DNA of 64,000 nt from Bradyrhizobium iriomotense (GCF_030160715.1 NZ_BSOW01000016.1:124001-188000), one strand, 5' to 3'; shown: positions 33,432 through 43,196, numbered from the stretch's first letter. Numbers and translations: made by a program. Notes: generated from the sequence alone by a model not told the origin.

Positions 33432-34724
33432 ATGTCGATGACGCTCGCAGCGTCCGTCGAGACCCCATCCAGATTCCGCCTGATCGCCGCCGTGTCGATC
33501 GGCAATGCGCTGGAATATTTTGATCTCACCCTGTTCACGTTTTTTGCCGTGACGATCGGCAAGCTGGTGTTCCCGACGCAAGCGCCGGGGACGCAAATCC
33601 TCCTCTCACTTGGAATCTACGGCACCGGCTATTGCGCCCGGCCGATCGGCGGTCTCGTCATCGGCGCGTATGGGGACCGGCGTGGCCGCAAGGCGGCGGT
33701 CAACCTGACGCTGGTCCTGATGGCGCTCGGGACCGCCATGATCGGTCTGACACCAACGTACGAGCAGGCCGGGCTGCTGGCACCGTTCGTCGTGCTGGCG
33801 GGGCGGCTGCTCCAGGGGTTCTCGGCCGGTGGCGAGACCGGCGCATCGACGACGCTGCTGGCCGAATCCGCGCCAGCCAACGAACGCGGCTTTTTCGCCA
33901 GCTGGCAATCCGCGAGCCAGGGACTTGCGGTCATGCTCGGTGCCGGCGTGGTGTGGCTTCTCAGCGTCAGCCTGTCACCCGAGATCATGACGAGTTGGGG
34001 CTGGCGCATTCCCTTCCTGTGCGGCATCGGAATTGTGCCGGTCGGACTCTATCTCCGGCGCGCGGTGGAAGAGACACTCGAGCCCGCAACGGCGAGGGCC
34101 ACCGCGCCGCATAATCCCGTGGGAGATGTGGTCCGGCTGCATTGGTCGAGCGTCCTGTGGGCGCTGCTGGGAATGCTTGGCGCCAACGCGTCCTATGTCA
34201 TTCTCAACCTCTATATGCCGACCTACGGCGTGCGCGAGCTCGGCCTGTCGCCGGCCAGCACCTCGGCAGCGGCGATGGTCGGCGGCGCCTGCATGCTGCT
34301 GTTCTCGCCGATCGGCGGCGTGCTGACCGATCGCTTCGGCCGCAAGACCTTCCTGGTGCTGTCGCGCGTGCTGGTCATCGTTCTCACCTATCCCGCATTC
34401 CTGCTGCTGACGGCCGCGCCGAGCACCGCGGGATTGCTGCTGATCATCGCCGTGATGAGTGCGATACAAGGGCTCGGCAGCGGCTTCTTCATCGCACTCA
34501 CCGAAAATTTCCCGAAGAACGTTCGTGTCACCGGCTTCTCGTCGGTCTACGCGCTCGGGGTGATGCTGAGCGGCGGCTTCGGCCAGCTGATCGTGACGTG
34601 GCTGATCGAGGTGACCGGCAGCAAGCTCGCTCCCGCGTTCTACGTCATCGCAATTGGCGCCGCCTCGCTCATCGGCATCCTGAATCTCAACTATCGAACC
34701 GGCCGCGAGGAGACGGGCGCATGA
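33432..34724 (+). CDS. MFS transporter, metabolite:H+ symporter type
   Basis: The 430-residue permease of about 12 spans belongs to the MHS group (citrate, alpha-ketoglutarate, proline/betaine carriers). Marks are AAVSIGNALEYFDLTLFTFF at the start, the loop GAYGDRRGRKAAVNL, GRLLQGFSAGGETGAS and the second loop GGVLTDRFGRKTFLVLSR. The ATG at 33432 has GGAGAG 5 bases upstream. It overlaps the next gene by 4 bases, so carrier and hydrolase act on the same nutrient, probably an amide or acyl-amino acid. Confidence 0.88.
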   Translation: MSMTLAASVETPSRFRLIAAVSIGNALEYFDLTLFTFFAVTIGKLVFPTQAPGTQILLSLGIYGTGYCARPIGGLVIGAYGDRRGRKAAVNLTLVLMALGTAMIGLTPTYEQAGLLAPFVVLAGRLLQGFSAGGETGASTTLLAESAPANERGFFASWQSASQGLAVMLGAGVVWLLSVSLSPEIMTSWGWRIPFLCGIGIVPVGLYLRRAVEETLEPATARATAPHNPVGDVVRLHWSSVLWALLGMLGANASYVILNLYMPTYGVRELGLSPASTSAAAMVGGACMLLFSPIGGVLTDRFGRKTFLVLSRVLVIVLTYPAFLLLTAAPSTAGLLLIIAVMSAIQGLGSGFFIALTENFPKNVRVTGFSSVYALGVMLSGGFGQLIVTWLIEVTGSKLAPAFYVIAIGAASLIGILNLNYRTGREETGA

Positions 34725-36139
34725 ACGACAGTCGTGACATCTGGCAACTGGTCGACGACCGGCAGCAGGCCTTCGTCGCCCTCAGCGACCGGATCTGGGC
34801 GATGCCCGAGATCTGCTACACCGAGACGCGCTCCGCCGCCGAGCACGCCACCGAGCTAGAGCAGCACGGCTTCAAGGTCATGCGGGGCGTCGCCGGAATT
34901 CCGACCGCCCTGATCGGCGAGGCCGGCGAAGGCGGTCCCGTCATTGCGATCCTCGGCGAATACGACGCGCTGCCGGGCCTCAGCCAGCAGGCCGGTATCG
35001 CCGAGCCGCGCCCGATCGAATTCGGCGGCAACGGTCACGGCTGCGGCCACAACCTGCTCGGCGCCGGCGCCATGCTTGCGGCCGTTGCGGTGAGGGACTG
35101 GCTCGCTCGCCAAGGTCTGCCCGGTCGTGTCAGGTACTATGGCTGCCCGGCCGAGGAAGGCGGTGCGGCGAAGACCTTCATGGTGCGCGACGGAGCCTTT
35201 GACGACGTCGACGTCGCGATCTCCTGGCACCCGTCGAGCTTCTGCGAAGTGATGCCGGCGGCATCGCTCGCCAATACGCGCATCGACTTCACGTTCACGG
35301 GCCGGGCCGCCCATGCAGCGGTCGCGCCGCATCTCGGTCGCAGCGCGCTTGATGCCGTCGAGCTGATGAATATCGGCGTGAACTACATGCGCGAGCACAT
35401 GCCGAGCGACGCGCGCATTCATTATGCCATGCTCGATTCCGGCGGCATCGCTCCCAACGTGGTGCAGGCAACGGCCAAGGTGCGCTACGCGGTGCGGGCG
35501 CGCGATCTCATCGGCATGCGCGAACTGCTGGAGCGGGTCCGCAAGGTCGCGCAAGGCGCGGCACTGATGACGGAGACCTCGGTTGCGGTACAAGTCGTCA
35601 GCGCGGTGTCGAACCTGCTCGGCAACGATCCGCTGGAACGTGCGATGGCCGATGTGTTCCAGCAGCTAGGTCCGCCGCCCTTCGACGAGGCCGATCGCGG
35701 CTTTGCCCGGAAGATCCAGGCCACGCTGTCGGAGCAGGATTTCGACTTCGTCTATCGCTCGGTAGGCCAACCGCGTGGCGATGCGGCGCTGTGCGAGCAG
35801 GTCGTGCCGCTGGACGCACCGCGCGAACCGTTGATGGGTTCGACCGATGTGGGCGACGTCAGTTGGGCGGTGCCGACCGTGCAGGCCTCCGGCGCGACCG
35901 TGGCCATCGGCACCCCGTTCCACTCCTGGCAACTGGTGGCACAGGGCAAGATGCCAGCTGCGCACAAGGGCATGGTGCACGTCGCCAAGGTCATGGCGGC
36001 AACGGCGTGCAAGGTGTTGGCAGATCCTGCGCTGCTGGCAGCGGCCAAGGCCAATCATGCCGCGCGCACCTCGCGTCATCCCTACCAGTGCCCGATTCCG
36101 CCCGAGATCGCTCCTCCGCTCGATATGGCGCGCGCATAG
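34721..36139 (+). CDS. M20-family amidohydrolase (AbgB-like)
   Basis: The 472-residue metallo-amidohydrolase of the M20D/AbgB group hydrolyses N-acyl amino acids or p-aminobenzoyl-glutamate. Metal and active-site marks are AILGEYDALPGLSQQ, GGNGHGCGHNLLGAG, YGCPAEEGGAAKTFM, FTGRAAHAAVAPHLGRSALD and FHSWQLVAQG. The start is the ATG at 34721, inside the preceding stop (ATGA). The frame stays open far upstream through the MFS gene, which is not translated in that frame. It is cytoplasmic. The exact substrate is unknown. Confidence 0.88.
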   Translation: MNDSRDIWQLVDDRQQAFVALSDRIWAMPEICYTETRSAAEHATELEQHGFKVMRGVAGIPTALIGEAGEGGPVIAILGEYDALPGLSQQAGIAEPRPIEFGGNGHGCGHNLLGAGAMLAAVAVRDWLARQGLPGRVRYYGCPAEEGGAAKTFMVRDGAFDDVDVAISWHPSSFCEVMPAASLANTRIDFTFTGRAAHAAVAPHLGRSALDAVELMNIGVNYMREHMPSDARIHYAMLDSGGIAPNVVQATAKVRYAVRARDLIGMRELLERVRKVAQGAALMTETSVAVQVVSAVSNLLGNDPLERAMADVFQQLGPPPFDEADRGFARKIQATLSEQDFDFVYRSVGQPRGDAALCEQVVPLDAPREPLMGSTDVGDVSWAVPTVQASGATVAIGTPFHSWQLVAQGKMPAAHKGMVHVAKVMAATACKVLADPALLAAAKANHAARTSRHPYQCPIPPEIAPPLDMARA

Positions 36140-36269
36140 ACGGCTATTCGCCATGATCTCGTGCGGCGTCGCACTGGCTTTCGCCAGCGCGGTTGTCGAT
36201 CGGGGTGCGATGCTCGTTCTTTGGTTGGCGAAAGTGCGCTAGACCGGCGCGGATTATCGGTTCATGCGA

Positions 36270-37277
36270 TTAGTGCGATTGTAATCGCTTCAAGTCGGCA
36301 ACGGCGGCACGATACTCCCGAAACGACCTTGGGCATCCATCGCGCGCAGATGCAAACTCCTTCTGGGCCGAGGCTGAGTCTTTGGTCTTGAGCTGTACTA
36401 TCCCGCTGTAAAAGTGAGCCTCGCAGATTTGATCTGCATTTTTGGCTACGGCCAAGGCTGCGGCAGGAGTGATCCGGCCCACAAGCAATTCTCCGATCGA
36501 TTTTGGCCAGTCCTTGAGTCGGCCTTTGTCGAGCGCAGCGGATAGCACGATGCCGGCATCGGCAGATCCTCCCTGCGTCCGAGCCACCGATCCCCAAATC
36601 TGACTGTAGCCTTCCGGATCGGAAAATCCTGCCGCTTGGTCGTAGTCCAAGGCAGCGTCCCTGAAATTGCCTCTCAGATAGTACGCATCCGCCCGGGCGA
36701 CGTAGTAGTCCGTCGTGATGCGATTGGCCTCCGGACGTTCTACCGCCTGGTCTTTCGCGAAGGCGGTGTTCTTGTCGGCTCCAAGCTTGATCGCCTCGGT
36801 GAAATCCTGGATCGCTTCGTCCAGCCCGTCCTGGGACATGTAAATCTGCCCGCGACTGAAGCGGCTTGCGGCACTGGCGGGATCGAGGTTGATGGCTTCG
36901 GTCAACGATGCAATCGCACCGGTGAGGTCGCCCTTTTGGGCAAGGGCAAGCCCTAGTTCGTGATGCGCGTAGTTGTTCTTTGGATTGAGCCTGATTGCTT
37001 CGGAGAAGTCGGCTTGGGCCGCATCGATGTTACCGAGGGCAAAGTTTCCGAAACCGCGCTTCAGCGAAGCCATGGATCGCGCGCCGAGGGGCAGTCCAGC
37101 GTCCTGCGAGAGGTTGGTGCAGGCTGCGATCATGCGCGGCAGGTCGGCGCTTTCTTGACAGTTTCTTAGATCTTGCGGATCGACTGCGGAGGCGTCCGCT
37201 GCCGAGAGGACGATAAAGGCGGCTGCAATGATTGCCTTGCAGCCGCGGCGTAAGCGTGGAGTTGAAGTTGCAAACAT
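36270..37277 (-). CDS. Exported tetratricopeptide-repeat protein
   Basis: The 335-residue protein has an N-terminal signal peptide (IIAAAFIVLSAADASA) and a series of TPR helices: KRGFGNFALGNIDAAQADFS, HELGLALAQKGDLTGAIASL, SRFSRGQIYMSQDGLDEAIQ and VARADAYYLRGNFRDAALDY. TPRs form protein-binding scaffolds, here in the periplasm. The ATG at 37277 is favoured over a TTG eight codons earlier because GGGGGCGAG lies directly before it. It is a single gene with no operon partner. The role is unknown. Confidence 0.8.
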   Translation of the reverse strand: MFATSTPRLRRGCKAIIAAAFIVLSAADASAVDPQDLRNCQESADLPRMIAACTNLSQDAGLPLGARSMASLKRGFGNFALGNIDAAQADFSEAIRLNPKNNYAHHELGLALAQKGDLTGAIASLTEAINLDPASAASRFSRGQIYMSQDGLDEAIQDFTEAIKLGADKNTAFAKDQAVERPEANRITTDYYVARADAYYLRGNFRDAALDYDQAAGFSDPEGYSQIWGSVARTQGGSADAGIVLSAALDKGRLKDWPKSIGELLVGRITPAAALAVAKNADQICEAHFYSGIVQLKTKDSASAQKEFASARDGCPRSFREYRAAVADLKRLQSH

Positions 37278-37544
37278 TCTCGCCCCCTTAAGCAACAACA
37301 CCTATGGGTCACCCCGAGAGTGACCAATGCCAGTTTAGGTGTCGCCGACATATGTTGCAACTCATGAACGAACGCCGGAGCTTTCGCACTGAGCAGTTCG
37401 ATCGGGCGGGGCCACCACCGAAGGTCGCTAATCTGAAATGCGAAATCGCTGACCTTGGTTTGCCAAGGGTTGAAGTTTTACTTGATCGCCAATTGCTCAC
37501 AGTCCCCATCCGTTCCGCATCTACCGCAGCACTCATCCACTGAT

Positions 37545-38675
37545 TCACAGCGCCTGAAGCGCTTTGCGGGACGGCGCGATCGGCAGCCATTCCGGGATGC
37601 GGCGCTTGGCGAGCCAATAGGGCCGCCAAAGCGAGAGCCACGCGGCGCGGTCGAGCGGTGTCGTGCCCCAGCGACGCTGTCCCGTGTTGATCTGCAACAG
37701 GTCATGCGTCTGGAGCCACTGCCGTGCGGCCCACCAGAGTTCGCGCGGTGCCTTGGTGTTTCCGGCGCCTTCCAGCTCGATGATGTTCGGCAAGGGATCA
37801 CGATGCTGGCAGCCGATCCTGAGCGTGGCGAGGCGCTCGCCATTCTGACGGATGCTCCAGAGCCGCGAGCGGTTGTGAGCCAGGTTGGCGCCGTAGGTCC
37901 TGAGGCAGTTCCGCATGGCGTCCGCCTCCTCGATGATGGCTGAGACTGAGTCCAAGGGAACGAAGTCATAGCCTGCCAACTGGCCAGCCCGGAGCCACAT
38001 GTCGGCAATCGGCTCGTGACCAAGGTTCACGTGCAACGCAATCATCGTGATCCAGTCATCCGCGGCCGTCAGGGCCGCGGCCATGCCCATGTCGGGCGTC
38101 CAGGGCCGCCTGATCAGCTCATGTCCGAACGTCACCGATTGCACGGAAAACCAAGCCCACAAAGAGATGAGCCGCAGTCGTGCCGGGTTTACGCGCCGCG
38201 GCTCACGGACAAGCTCGCGCGCGATCCATAGCGCCGCCGGCTCATGCGCGAGGGAGGCGACGTCAGTCACGACCCGGAGCCAGGTCGGCGCGAGCTTTGG
38301 CGAGCGCGGAAAATGGTTCGCGATCTGGCGGCGAAACAGCTCGCCATCAGGCAATTTCGCGATCGGACCTGCGAAAGCCTCCGGCGGCAGCTTGCGCAGC
38401 CAGAACGGCAGATCGGCGGCCGCGGCCGCCTCCGCAAGGCTGCGCCCGTCGATGACGCATGCGAGCGCGCGCGCGGGGTCGAACGCCGGCCGCGGCACGG
38501 CCAGCGCGAACAGCAGCGCAGGAAAGCTCGCGGCGAGGTCCGCGATGCGCGCGTGCCGCATCGCCTGCGCATGCACCGCACCCCGGAAGCGAGGATGATA
38601 TCTGCGCAGCCGACGCTCGAACACGTCGGTACGCACGGCCTCCCGGCGGGAGGCCAGCAACCAGTTCAGAGTCAT
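37545..38675 (-). CDS. PcfJ-like domain protein
   Basis: This 376-residue protein is basic and helical at its N-terminus. The C-terminal third has a block like the PcfJ family of plasmid/phage-associated proteins: EADAMRNCLRTYGANLAHNR, LWSIRQNGERLATLRIG, then NIIELEGAGNTKAPRELW. No catalytic activity is known for the family. The ATG at 38675 is the first likely start, with no good ribosome site. It stands alone. The 243 bases to its right-hand neighbour at 37302 contain only a weak open frame. Confidence 0.55.
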   Translation of the reverse strand: MTLNWLLASRREAVRTDVFERRLRRYHPRFRGAVHAQAMRHARIADLAASFPALLFALAVPRPAFDPARALACVIDGRSLAEAAAAADLPFWLRKLPPEAFAGPIAKLPDGELFRRQIANHFPRSPKLAPTWLRVVTDVASLAHEPAALWIARELVREPRRVNPARLRLISLWAWFSVQSVTFGHELIRRPWTPDMGMAAALTAADDWITMIALHVNLGHEPIADMWLRAGQLAGYDFVPLDSVSAIIEEADAMRNCLRTYGANLAHNRSRLWSIRQNGERLATLRIGCQHRDPLPNIIELEGAGNTKAPRELWWAARQWLQTHDLLQINTGQRRWGTTPLDRAAWLSLWRPYWLAKRRIPEWLPIAPSRKALQAL

Positions 38676-38963
38676 GACAACAATTCCGCTCGTGCGGTGC
38701 CGAAGCCCGCAGGCAGGTTCGATCAAATTGAGGGCTTGGAATCTCGCCCGGGATTCTGGTCCCGGGGCTACGCGTCAAGTATCGCGTGTCGAACCCGGGA
38801 AGCGCGCAAGTACAAACATCGTCGCCTCCAGCAATGGAATTGGTGCGCACGCCAATAGCTTGTTTCCCGGCAAGACGCAACTCGAACCTGCATCAGGCTC
38901 GCTGGCCATCGCCATGGGTGCGACGTGCTGCTGAAGACCGTGTAGTTGGGCGCGATGCGCGCT
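38676..38963. other. Intergenic stretch, nothing recognised
   Basis: It contains a short dyad CCCGGGA/TCCCGGGG around 38749-38767 and no convincing gene. Confidence 0.4.
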
Positions 38964-39359
38964 TCACTCCTCCACCGCCAACCCATCGCCATGCACATAC
39001 CAGTCCGCGCGCGACGACCATTGCGCATGCCGATCGGGCGTCGCACCCAGCGGCTCGTCCAACGCGCCGGCATGGATGATCGCCTCGCGGCCGCTTCTTG
39101 TGAGATGCGGCATCGGGCTGCCGCAGATCTTGCAGAAGGCGGTCGCGAAGCTTCGCGCCGTCGGCAGGTCGTAGCGCGCGACGTATGCTTCTCCGCGCAG
39201 CCATCGCAGTGCGGAGGCCTTTACGATTACCTCGCAGGAATGCGCGGTGCCGGTCACCTTCCGGCAGCGCGAGCAGTGGCAGTTCAGGAAGCGATCGAAC
39301 GGGCCTTCGACCTCGAAGGCGACTTCGCCGCAGAGGCAGCTTCCCTTGAACGCAGCCAT
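38964..39359 (-). CDS. GFA-family (glutathione-dependent formaldehyde-activating-like) zinc protein
   Basis: The 131-residue protein has the GFA/CENP-V fold zinc ligands: KGSCLCGEVAFEVEG, NCHCSRCRKVTGTA and FCKICGSPMPHL. Family members bind zinc and sometimes glutathione; most have no proven enzyme activity. It follows the AEC carrier gene by 21 bases in the same direction, so it is probably its operon partner. Confidence 0.85.
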   Translation of the reverse strand: MAAFKGSCLCGEVAFEVEGPFDRFLNCHCSRCRKVTGTAHSCEVIVKASALRWLRGEAYVARYDLPTARSFATAFCKICGSPMPHLTRSGREAIIHAGALDEPLGATPDRHAQWSSRADWYVHGDGLAVEE

Positions 39360-39380
39360 TATGGTCTCCTCATTCCCATC

Positions 39381-40325
39381 CTAGCCCGCTTTGGCCGCAA
39401 GGCCTTGCAGCGCGTAAAGCCAGCCCAGCAGCGTTGCGACCGAGAGCAGCGTCGTGATCGAGACCGTGGCTGCGACCAGCGCATGCTCGACCTTGTAGGC
39501 GCCGGCCAGGATGTAGGCCGTCTTCGCCGTCGGCACGGCGGCGCAGATGACGGCGGCAATCGTGTAGAAGGGGTTGAGGCTAGAGGCCACGCACAGTGCG
39601 TATACGAGCAGCGGCATGAGCACGAGCTTGACGGCCGCGAGCACGAGCGACGCCTTGAGGTTCGCGCGCACGCCTTCGATCGAGAGGCCGAGACCGATGG
39701 CGAAGAGGGCACACGGCGTCAGCGCGTCCGCGAAGATGTTCAGATAGGCCTTGAGCGGAGCAGGAATCGGCAGGCCCGTGATCGCCCAGGCAAGGCCGAT
39801 CAGGGTCGAGAGCACCATCGGGTTGAACACGATCTGCTTCACGAGCGCAAAGGGGGCTGCCGCGCCCGGTGCGCCGCGGCCGCTACTCTCCAGCAGGATG
39901 ACGGTCACCGGGAACATCACCGCGGCGACGAACACGGTCGCGATGGCGGCGGGCAGGACGGCGGGCTGTCCGTAGATCGAGTGCAGGACCGGCAGCGCCA
40001 CGAAGCCGGTATTGGTCATCGCTGCCGTCATGCCCTGCATCGTGCTGGAGGCGAGGTCATGTCCCAGGGCGAAGCGAACGGCGAGAAAGACCAGCGCGAA
40101 ACACAGCATCGACCCGCCGCCGAAGGCGAACAGGAAGCGCCATTCCAGCAGGTTGCTCGCCGGCTCCTGCGCGATGGTGACGACCAGCAGCGCCGGCATC
40201 GCCACGTTATAGGCGAAATGCACGAGGCCGTCGGCCAACGACCGCGAGATGTAGCCGAGCCAACCGGCGAGCCAGCCCGTGACGATGATGGCGAATACGG
40301 GAAGGACGAGGCCGGCGACTTGCAT
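39381..40325 (-). CDS. AEC-family (auxin efflux carrier-type) permease
   Basis: The 314-residue membrane protein has about 10 spans with AEC marks: GLVLPVFAIIVTGWLAGWLG, VHFAYNVAMPALLVVTI, GMTAAMTNTGFVALPVLHSI, FALVKQIVFNPMVLSTLIGL and the last helices with VPTAKTAYILAGAY. Substrates of bacterial members include malate and other carboxylates, as well as amino acids. It is divergent from the serine hydrolase across 117 bases. Confidence 0.87.
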   Translation of the reverse strand: MQVAGLVLPVFAIIVTGWLAGWLGYISRSLADGLVHFAYNVAMPALLVVTIAQEPASNLLEWRFLFAFGGGSMLCFALVFLAVRFALGHDLASSTMQGMTAAMTNTGFVALPVLHSIYGQPAVLPAAIATVFVAAVMFPVTVILLESSGRGAPGAAAPFALVKQIVFNPMVLSTLIGLAWAITGLPIPAPLKAYLNIFADALTPCALFAIGLGLSIEGVRANLKASLVLAAVKLVLMPLLVYALCVASSLNPFYTIAAVICAAVPTAKTAYILAGAYKVEHALVAATVSITTLLSVATLLGWLYALQGLAAKAG

Positions 40326-40442
40326 CCTGGTTCCCCCTTGGCCGATGCGCTGATCAGCCTCATCATGTCACCTCGGGGCATGCGACCCGGGGTTGTTGAG
40401 GCTATACTAGATCAGAATCCGGATCAGCTGCCAGGAAACCGC

Positions 40443-41711
40443 ATGTGGGGTCCGCTCAGCCGGCGTGATGCGTTGTTGCAGACTGTGGGGCTTGCGGCCG
40501 CAGGCATGGCCGCTTCCGTCCCTGTGCCCGGCCGGGCGGCATCGTCGCTGGCGCCGCTCCGCAGCCGGGAAATCGACGGCGCATTGTCAGCCGGCGTCAG
40601 CGCGCAAAAGATTCCCGGCGTGGTGGCGATGGCGGCGAACGAGCAGTCGGTGCTCTATGAGGGCGCCTTCGGCTTGCGCAACGGCGATGCGGCCTCGCGC
40701 ATGTCGACTGACACGATCTTCCGTATCGCCTCGATGGTCAAATTGCTGACATCGGTCGCGGCATTGCAACTCGTGGAGCAGGGCAGGCTGCATCTGGACG
40801 AGCCGGCCGCCAATATCGATCCGGCGCTGGCTGAAATTCAGGTGCTCGCCGGTTTCGATGCGAAGGGGGCCCCGCAGCTGCATCCTCCCGTGAGGCCGCT
40901 GACGCTGCGGCATCTGTTGTCGCATACCTCCGGCTTCAGCTATCTGCTCTGGGATCCGAAGGTCGGTCGCTATCTGAAGTTCGCGCGCGGCAAGAAGAAC
41001 CTGCCGCGCATGCCGCTGATGTTCGAGCCTGGCGCAAGATGGGCCTATGGCGGCAGTCTCGACCGCGTCGGCCGGATGGTGGAGATCGCGAGCGGCGAGC
41101 CGCTCGAACGCTATTTCCGCGACCACATCACGGGTCCGCTCGGCATGAACGACACCGTCGTCGCGCTCGACGACGCGCAGCGCGCGCGAGAGGCCAGCCT
41201 GTTCGTGCGGGATGCCCAGGGCAAGCTTCTGGTCCAGCCGCTGGAAAAGCAGGTTGCGCCCAAAGTATTCTTGGGTGGAGGCGGCATCTATTCCACTGCG
41301 TCCGATTATCTGACCCTGCTACAGGTGCTGCTCAACGGCGGAGTCTTGCGCGGCAATCGCATCCTTCAGCCTGCGACGGTTGCGCTGATGTCCGAAAACC
41401 AGATCGGCAATCTCGAGGCCGGCATCCTCAAGACGACCAATCCGGCCCTCTCGAATGACGTGAACTTCTTTCCGGGCACCCATCTGCGATGGGGGCTCGG
41501 CAATATGATCAACCTCGATCCCGTCCCGGATGGCCGCAGCGCCGGCAGCTTGACCTGGGCCGGCCTGTTCAACACCTATTACTGGATCGATCCGGCGAAG
41601 CGCCTCGCGGGCGTCATCATGATGCAGATCCTGCCCTTCGCGGACCGCGAAGCCCTGAACGCCTATCGCCAATTCGAGCACGGAGTTTACCGCGCATTGC
41701 GGCAGTCCTGA
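40443..41711 (+). CDS. Serine hydrolase of the beta-lactamase/esterase VIII class, exported
   Basis: The 422-residue protein has a Tat-like signal (LSRRDALLQTVGLAAAGMAA). The catalytic Ser-Lys pair is RIASMVKLLTSVAAL (SxxK), the second motif is Tyr in ARWAYGGSLDRVGRM, and RHLLSHTSGFSYLLWD is the usual block between. The third box is GGGGIYSTASDYLTL and the C-terminal one is LTWAGLFNTYYWIDP. Such proteins are esterases, D-aminopeptidases or DD-peptidases. The ATG at 40443 matches the signal peptide, and the very long upstream open frame is antisense to GFA and AEC genes. Substrate unknown. Confidence 0.87.
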   Translation: MWGPLSRRDALLQTVGLAAAGMAASVPVPGRAASSLAPLRSREIDGALSAGVSAQKIPGVVAMAANEQSVLYEGAFGLRNGDAASRMSTDTIFRIASMVKLLTSVAALQLVEQGRLHLDEPAANIDPALAEIQVLAGFDAKGAPQLHPPVRPLTLRHLLSHTSGFSYLLWDPKVGRYLKFARGKKNLPRMPLMFEPGARWAYGGSLDRVGRMVEIASGEPLERYFRDHITGPLGMNDTVVALDDAQRAREASLFVRDAQGKLLVQPLEKQVAPKVFLGGGGIYSTASDYLTLLQVLLNGGVLRGNRILQPATVALMSENQIGNLEAGILKTTNPALSNDVNFFPGTHLRWGLGNMINLDPVPDGRSAGSLTWAGLFNTYYWIDPAKRLAGVIMMQILPFADREALNAYRQFEHGVYRALRQS

Positions 41712-41785
41712 TCTTTTACAGCGCGGCAAGCTTGCGGCATCATCTGCGAGTGCGATCGCGCTTTGCGCTCATCTCGAGGTCAATC

Positions 41786-42655
41786 ATGTCTGCCAAGACT
41801 CCATCTGCCCCCGCCGACGCAACCTCACGCCGGGCGGCCAAGCCGACCGTCGTCTATCCCGCAGGTTCAATGCCAAGGCCCGACATGGCCATCCTGGAGT
41901 CTGCGCGGCAGACGATGGTCAAGACGCAGGAGATTGTGGTGCCGCCGCGCGATGCCCGCGCATTTCGCGTCGCGCGCGGCCAGTTCTTCCGCATTGTCAG
42001 CATCGAGGGCCCGCAGGTCGGCGACCTCAATCTCTGGAACGCTCACGATCTCTCCGAGCGCTTCTTCAGCGGAAAGACGCGCGCGCTTCACGCAACGCAT
42101 GTCGGTACCGGCGACCGGCTCTGGAGCACCATGCCGCAGCTGAGGCCGATGGCGACCATCAGCCATGACACGCTCGGCTGGTACGGTTTCGACGCGGATG
42201 GCGCCGGCATCCACGACGTCATCGGCACGCGCTGTGATCCCTATACGAACCTGCTGCTGAGCGGCACGTCCTACGATTTCTGCTGCCACTCCAACCTGTC
42301 CCGGGCGCTGGCCGCCGAACTGAAGACGGACGCGCGTGCTGTCGAGCAACACGTCCACGACGTGCTCAATGTCTTCATGTGCACCGGCTTCACGGCGGAT
42401 ACGCACCAGTATTTCATGAAGGCCAGTCCCGTCCGTCCCGGCGACTTTATCGAGCTCTTCGCGGAGATCGATCTGCTCGGCGCGCTGTCGGCGTGCCCCG
42501 GCGGCGATTGCAGCGCGACGCATTCAAGCGATGTCGCGGCCTGTCATCCGCTCAAGATCGAAATCTTCGAGCCGGACCGGACGACACTCGGCACCTGGAG
42601 CTGGCCGTCGCCGAGTACCTATCGCCGCAGCCACGGCGCGCCCGGTAACCCCTGA
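41786..42655 (+). CDS. DUF1989 (urea-carboxylase-associated) family protein
   Basis: The 289-residue protein matches DUF1989: VPPRDARAFRVARGQFFRIV, GPQVGDLNLWNAHDLSERFF, YGFDADGAGIHDVIGTRCDP, CCHSNLSRALA, VLNVFMCTGFT and LGALSACPGGDCSA. Cysteines and histidines suggest a metal site. Relatives accompany urea/allophanate or guanidine-related enzymes, none of which is adjacent here. The start is the ATG at 41786; the frame also stays open inside the upstream hydrolase. Confidence 0.85.
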   Translation: MSAKTPSAPADATSRRAAKPTVVYPAGSMPRPDMAILESARQTMVKTQEIVVPPRDARAFRVARGQFFRIVSIEGPQVGDLNLWNAHDLSERFFSGKTRALHATHVGTGDRLWSTMPQLRPMATISHDTLGWYGFDADGAGIHDVIGTRCDPYTNLLLSGTSYDFCCHSNLSRALAAELKTDARAVEQHVHDVLNVFMCTGFTADTHQYFMKASPVRPGDFIELFAEIDLLGALSACPGGDCSATHSSDVAACHPLKIEIFEPDRTTLGTWSWPSPSTYRRSHGAPGNP

Positions 42656-42750
42656 CCGCCGGGAACCAAAGCCGCTGTATGCGCGTCATTCCGAGTTCCC
42701 GTGGCCCTGCCGACGACCGGAGGCCGGAGACAACCAGAAGGGTGGATACC

Positions 42751-42993
42751 ATGAGAGCGCTCTTCGTCACCGCTTTGCTCACCGTAACCGTTGCCGGCGT
42801 TGGTCTTGCCGCCGCCGCTGACGGATGTGGCCCCGGTTGCCACGCCACCATCTTCGGGGCCTGCGTCGCCGATGGATGGGGAAGCAGCGCGCCCGTCCGG
42901 AACGAATGCCCCGCGGGGGCGCAGCCCCGGCCGCCCTGTCCATCCGGCTACACCTGGAGCCCGCGTAAACGCGCCTGCTTCGCCAGCTACTAG
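42751..42993 (+). CDS. Small secreted GCG/cysteine-rich protein
   Basis: The 80-residue protein has a signal peptide (MRALFVTALLTVTVAGVGLA) and a short mature chain, DGCGPGCHATIFGACVADGW, rich in Cys, Gly and Pro, resembling the GCG_CRPN-type proteins of bradyrhizobia. Six cysteines permit disulfides. A purine-rich AGAAGG lies about 12 bases before the ATG. Function unknown. Confidence 0.65.
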   Translation: MRALFVTALLTVTVAGVGLAAAADGCGPGCHATIFGACVADGWGSSAPVRNECPAGAQPRPPCPSGYTWSPRKRACFASY

Positions 42994-43196
42994 GCCTGTC
43001 CCCTTTTGAAACGAAGGTTGGCGTTTCCGAGCGCGCAGCCCGAAGGGATGCGCGCGTTCGTGAAGGTGCGGTTTATCGTCGCGGGTGTGAACGGCCTCAC
43101 ACGACCTCAACGGGTATCGCGCATAGGCTGAACGCGCGGGGAGGGATGTATGCCCGGACGCGATGATCCGGGCCGGATACGACCAGGAGAAGCGTG

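Noticed and set aside
34142..34720. Extension of the amidohydrolase frame into the symporter gene
   Set aside because: The symporter frame there is intact and matches its family. The ATGA overlap at 34721 is a normal operon junction.
37304..37543. A 79-codon plus-strand frame between the TPR and PcfJ-like genes
   Set aside because: There is no ribosome site or family resemblance, and codon use is unlike its neighbours. It remains possible but cannot be supported.
38946..40442. Extension of the serine hydrolase frame nearly 1.5 kb upstream
   Set aside because: The extension is antisense to the GFA and AEC genes, whose motifs are clear. The Tat-like signal marks the real start at 40443.
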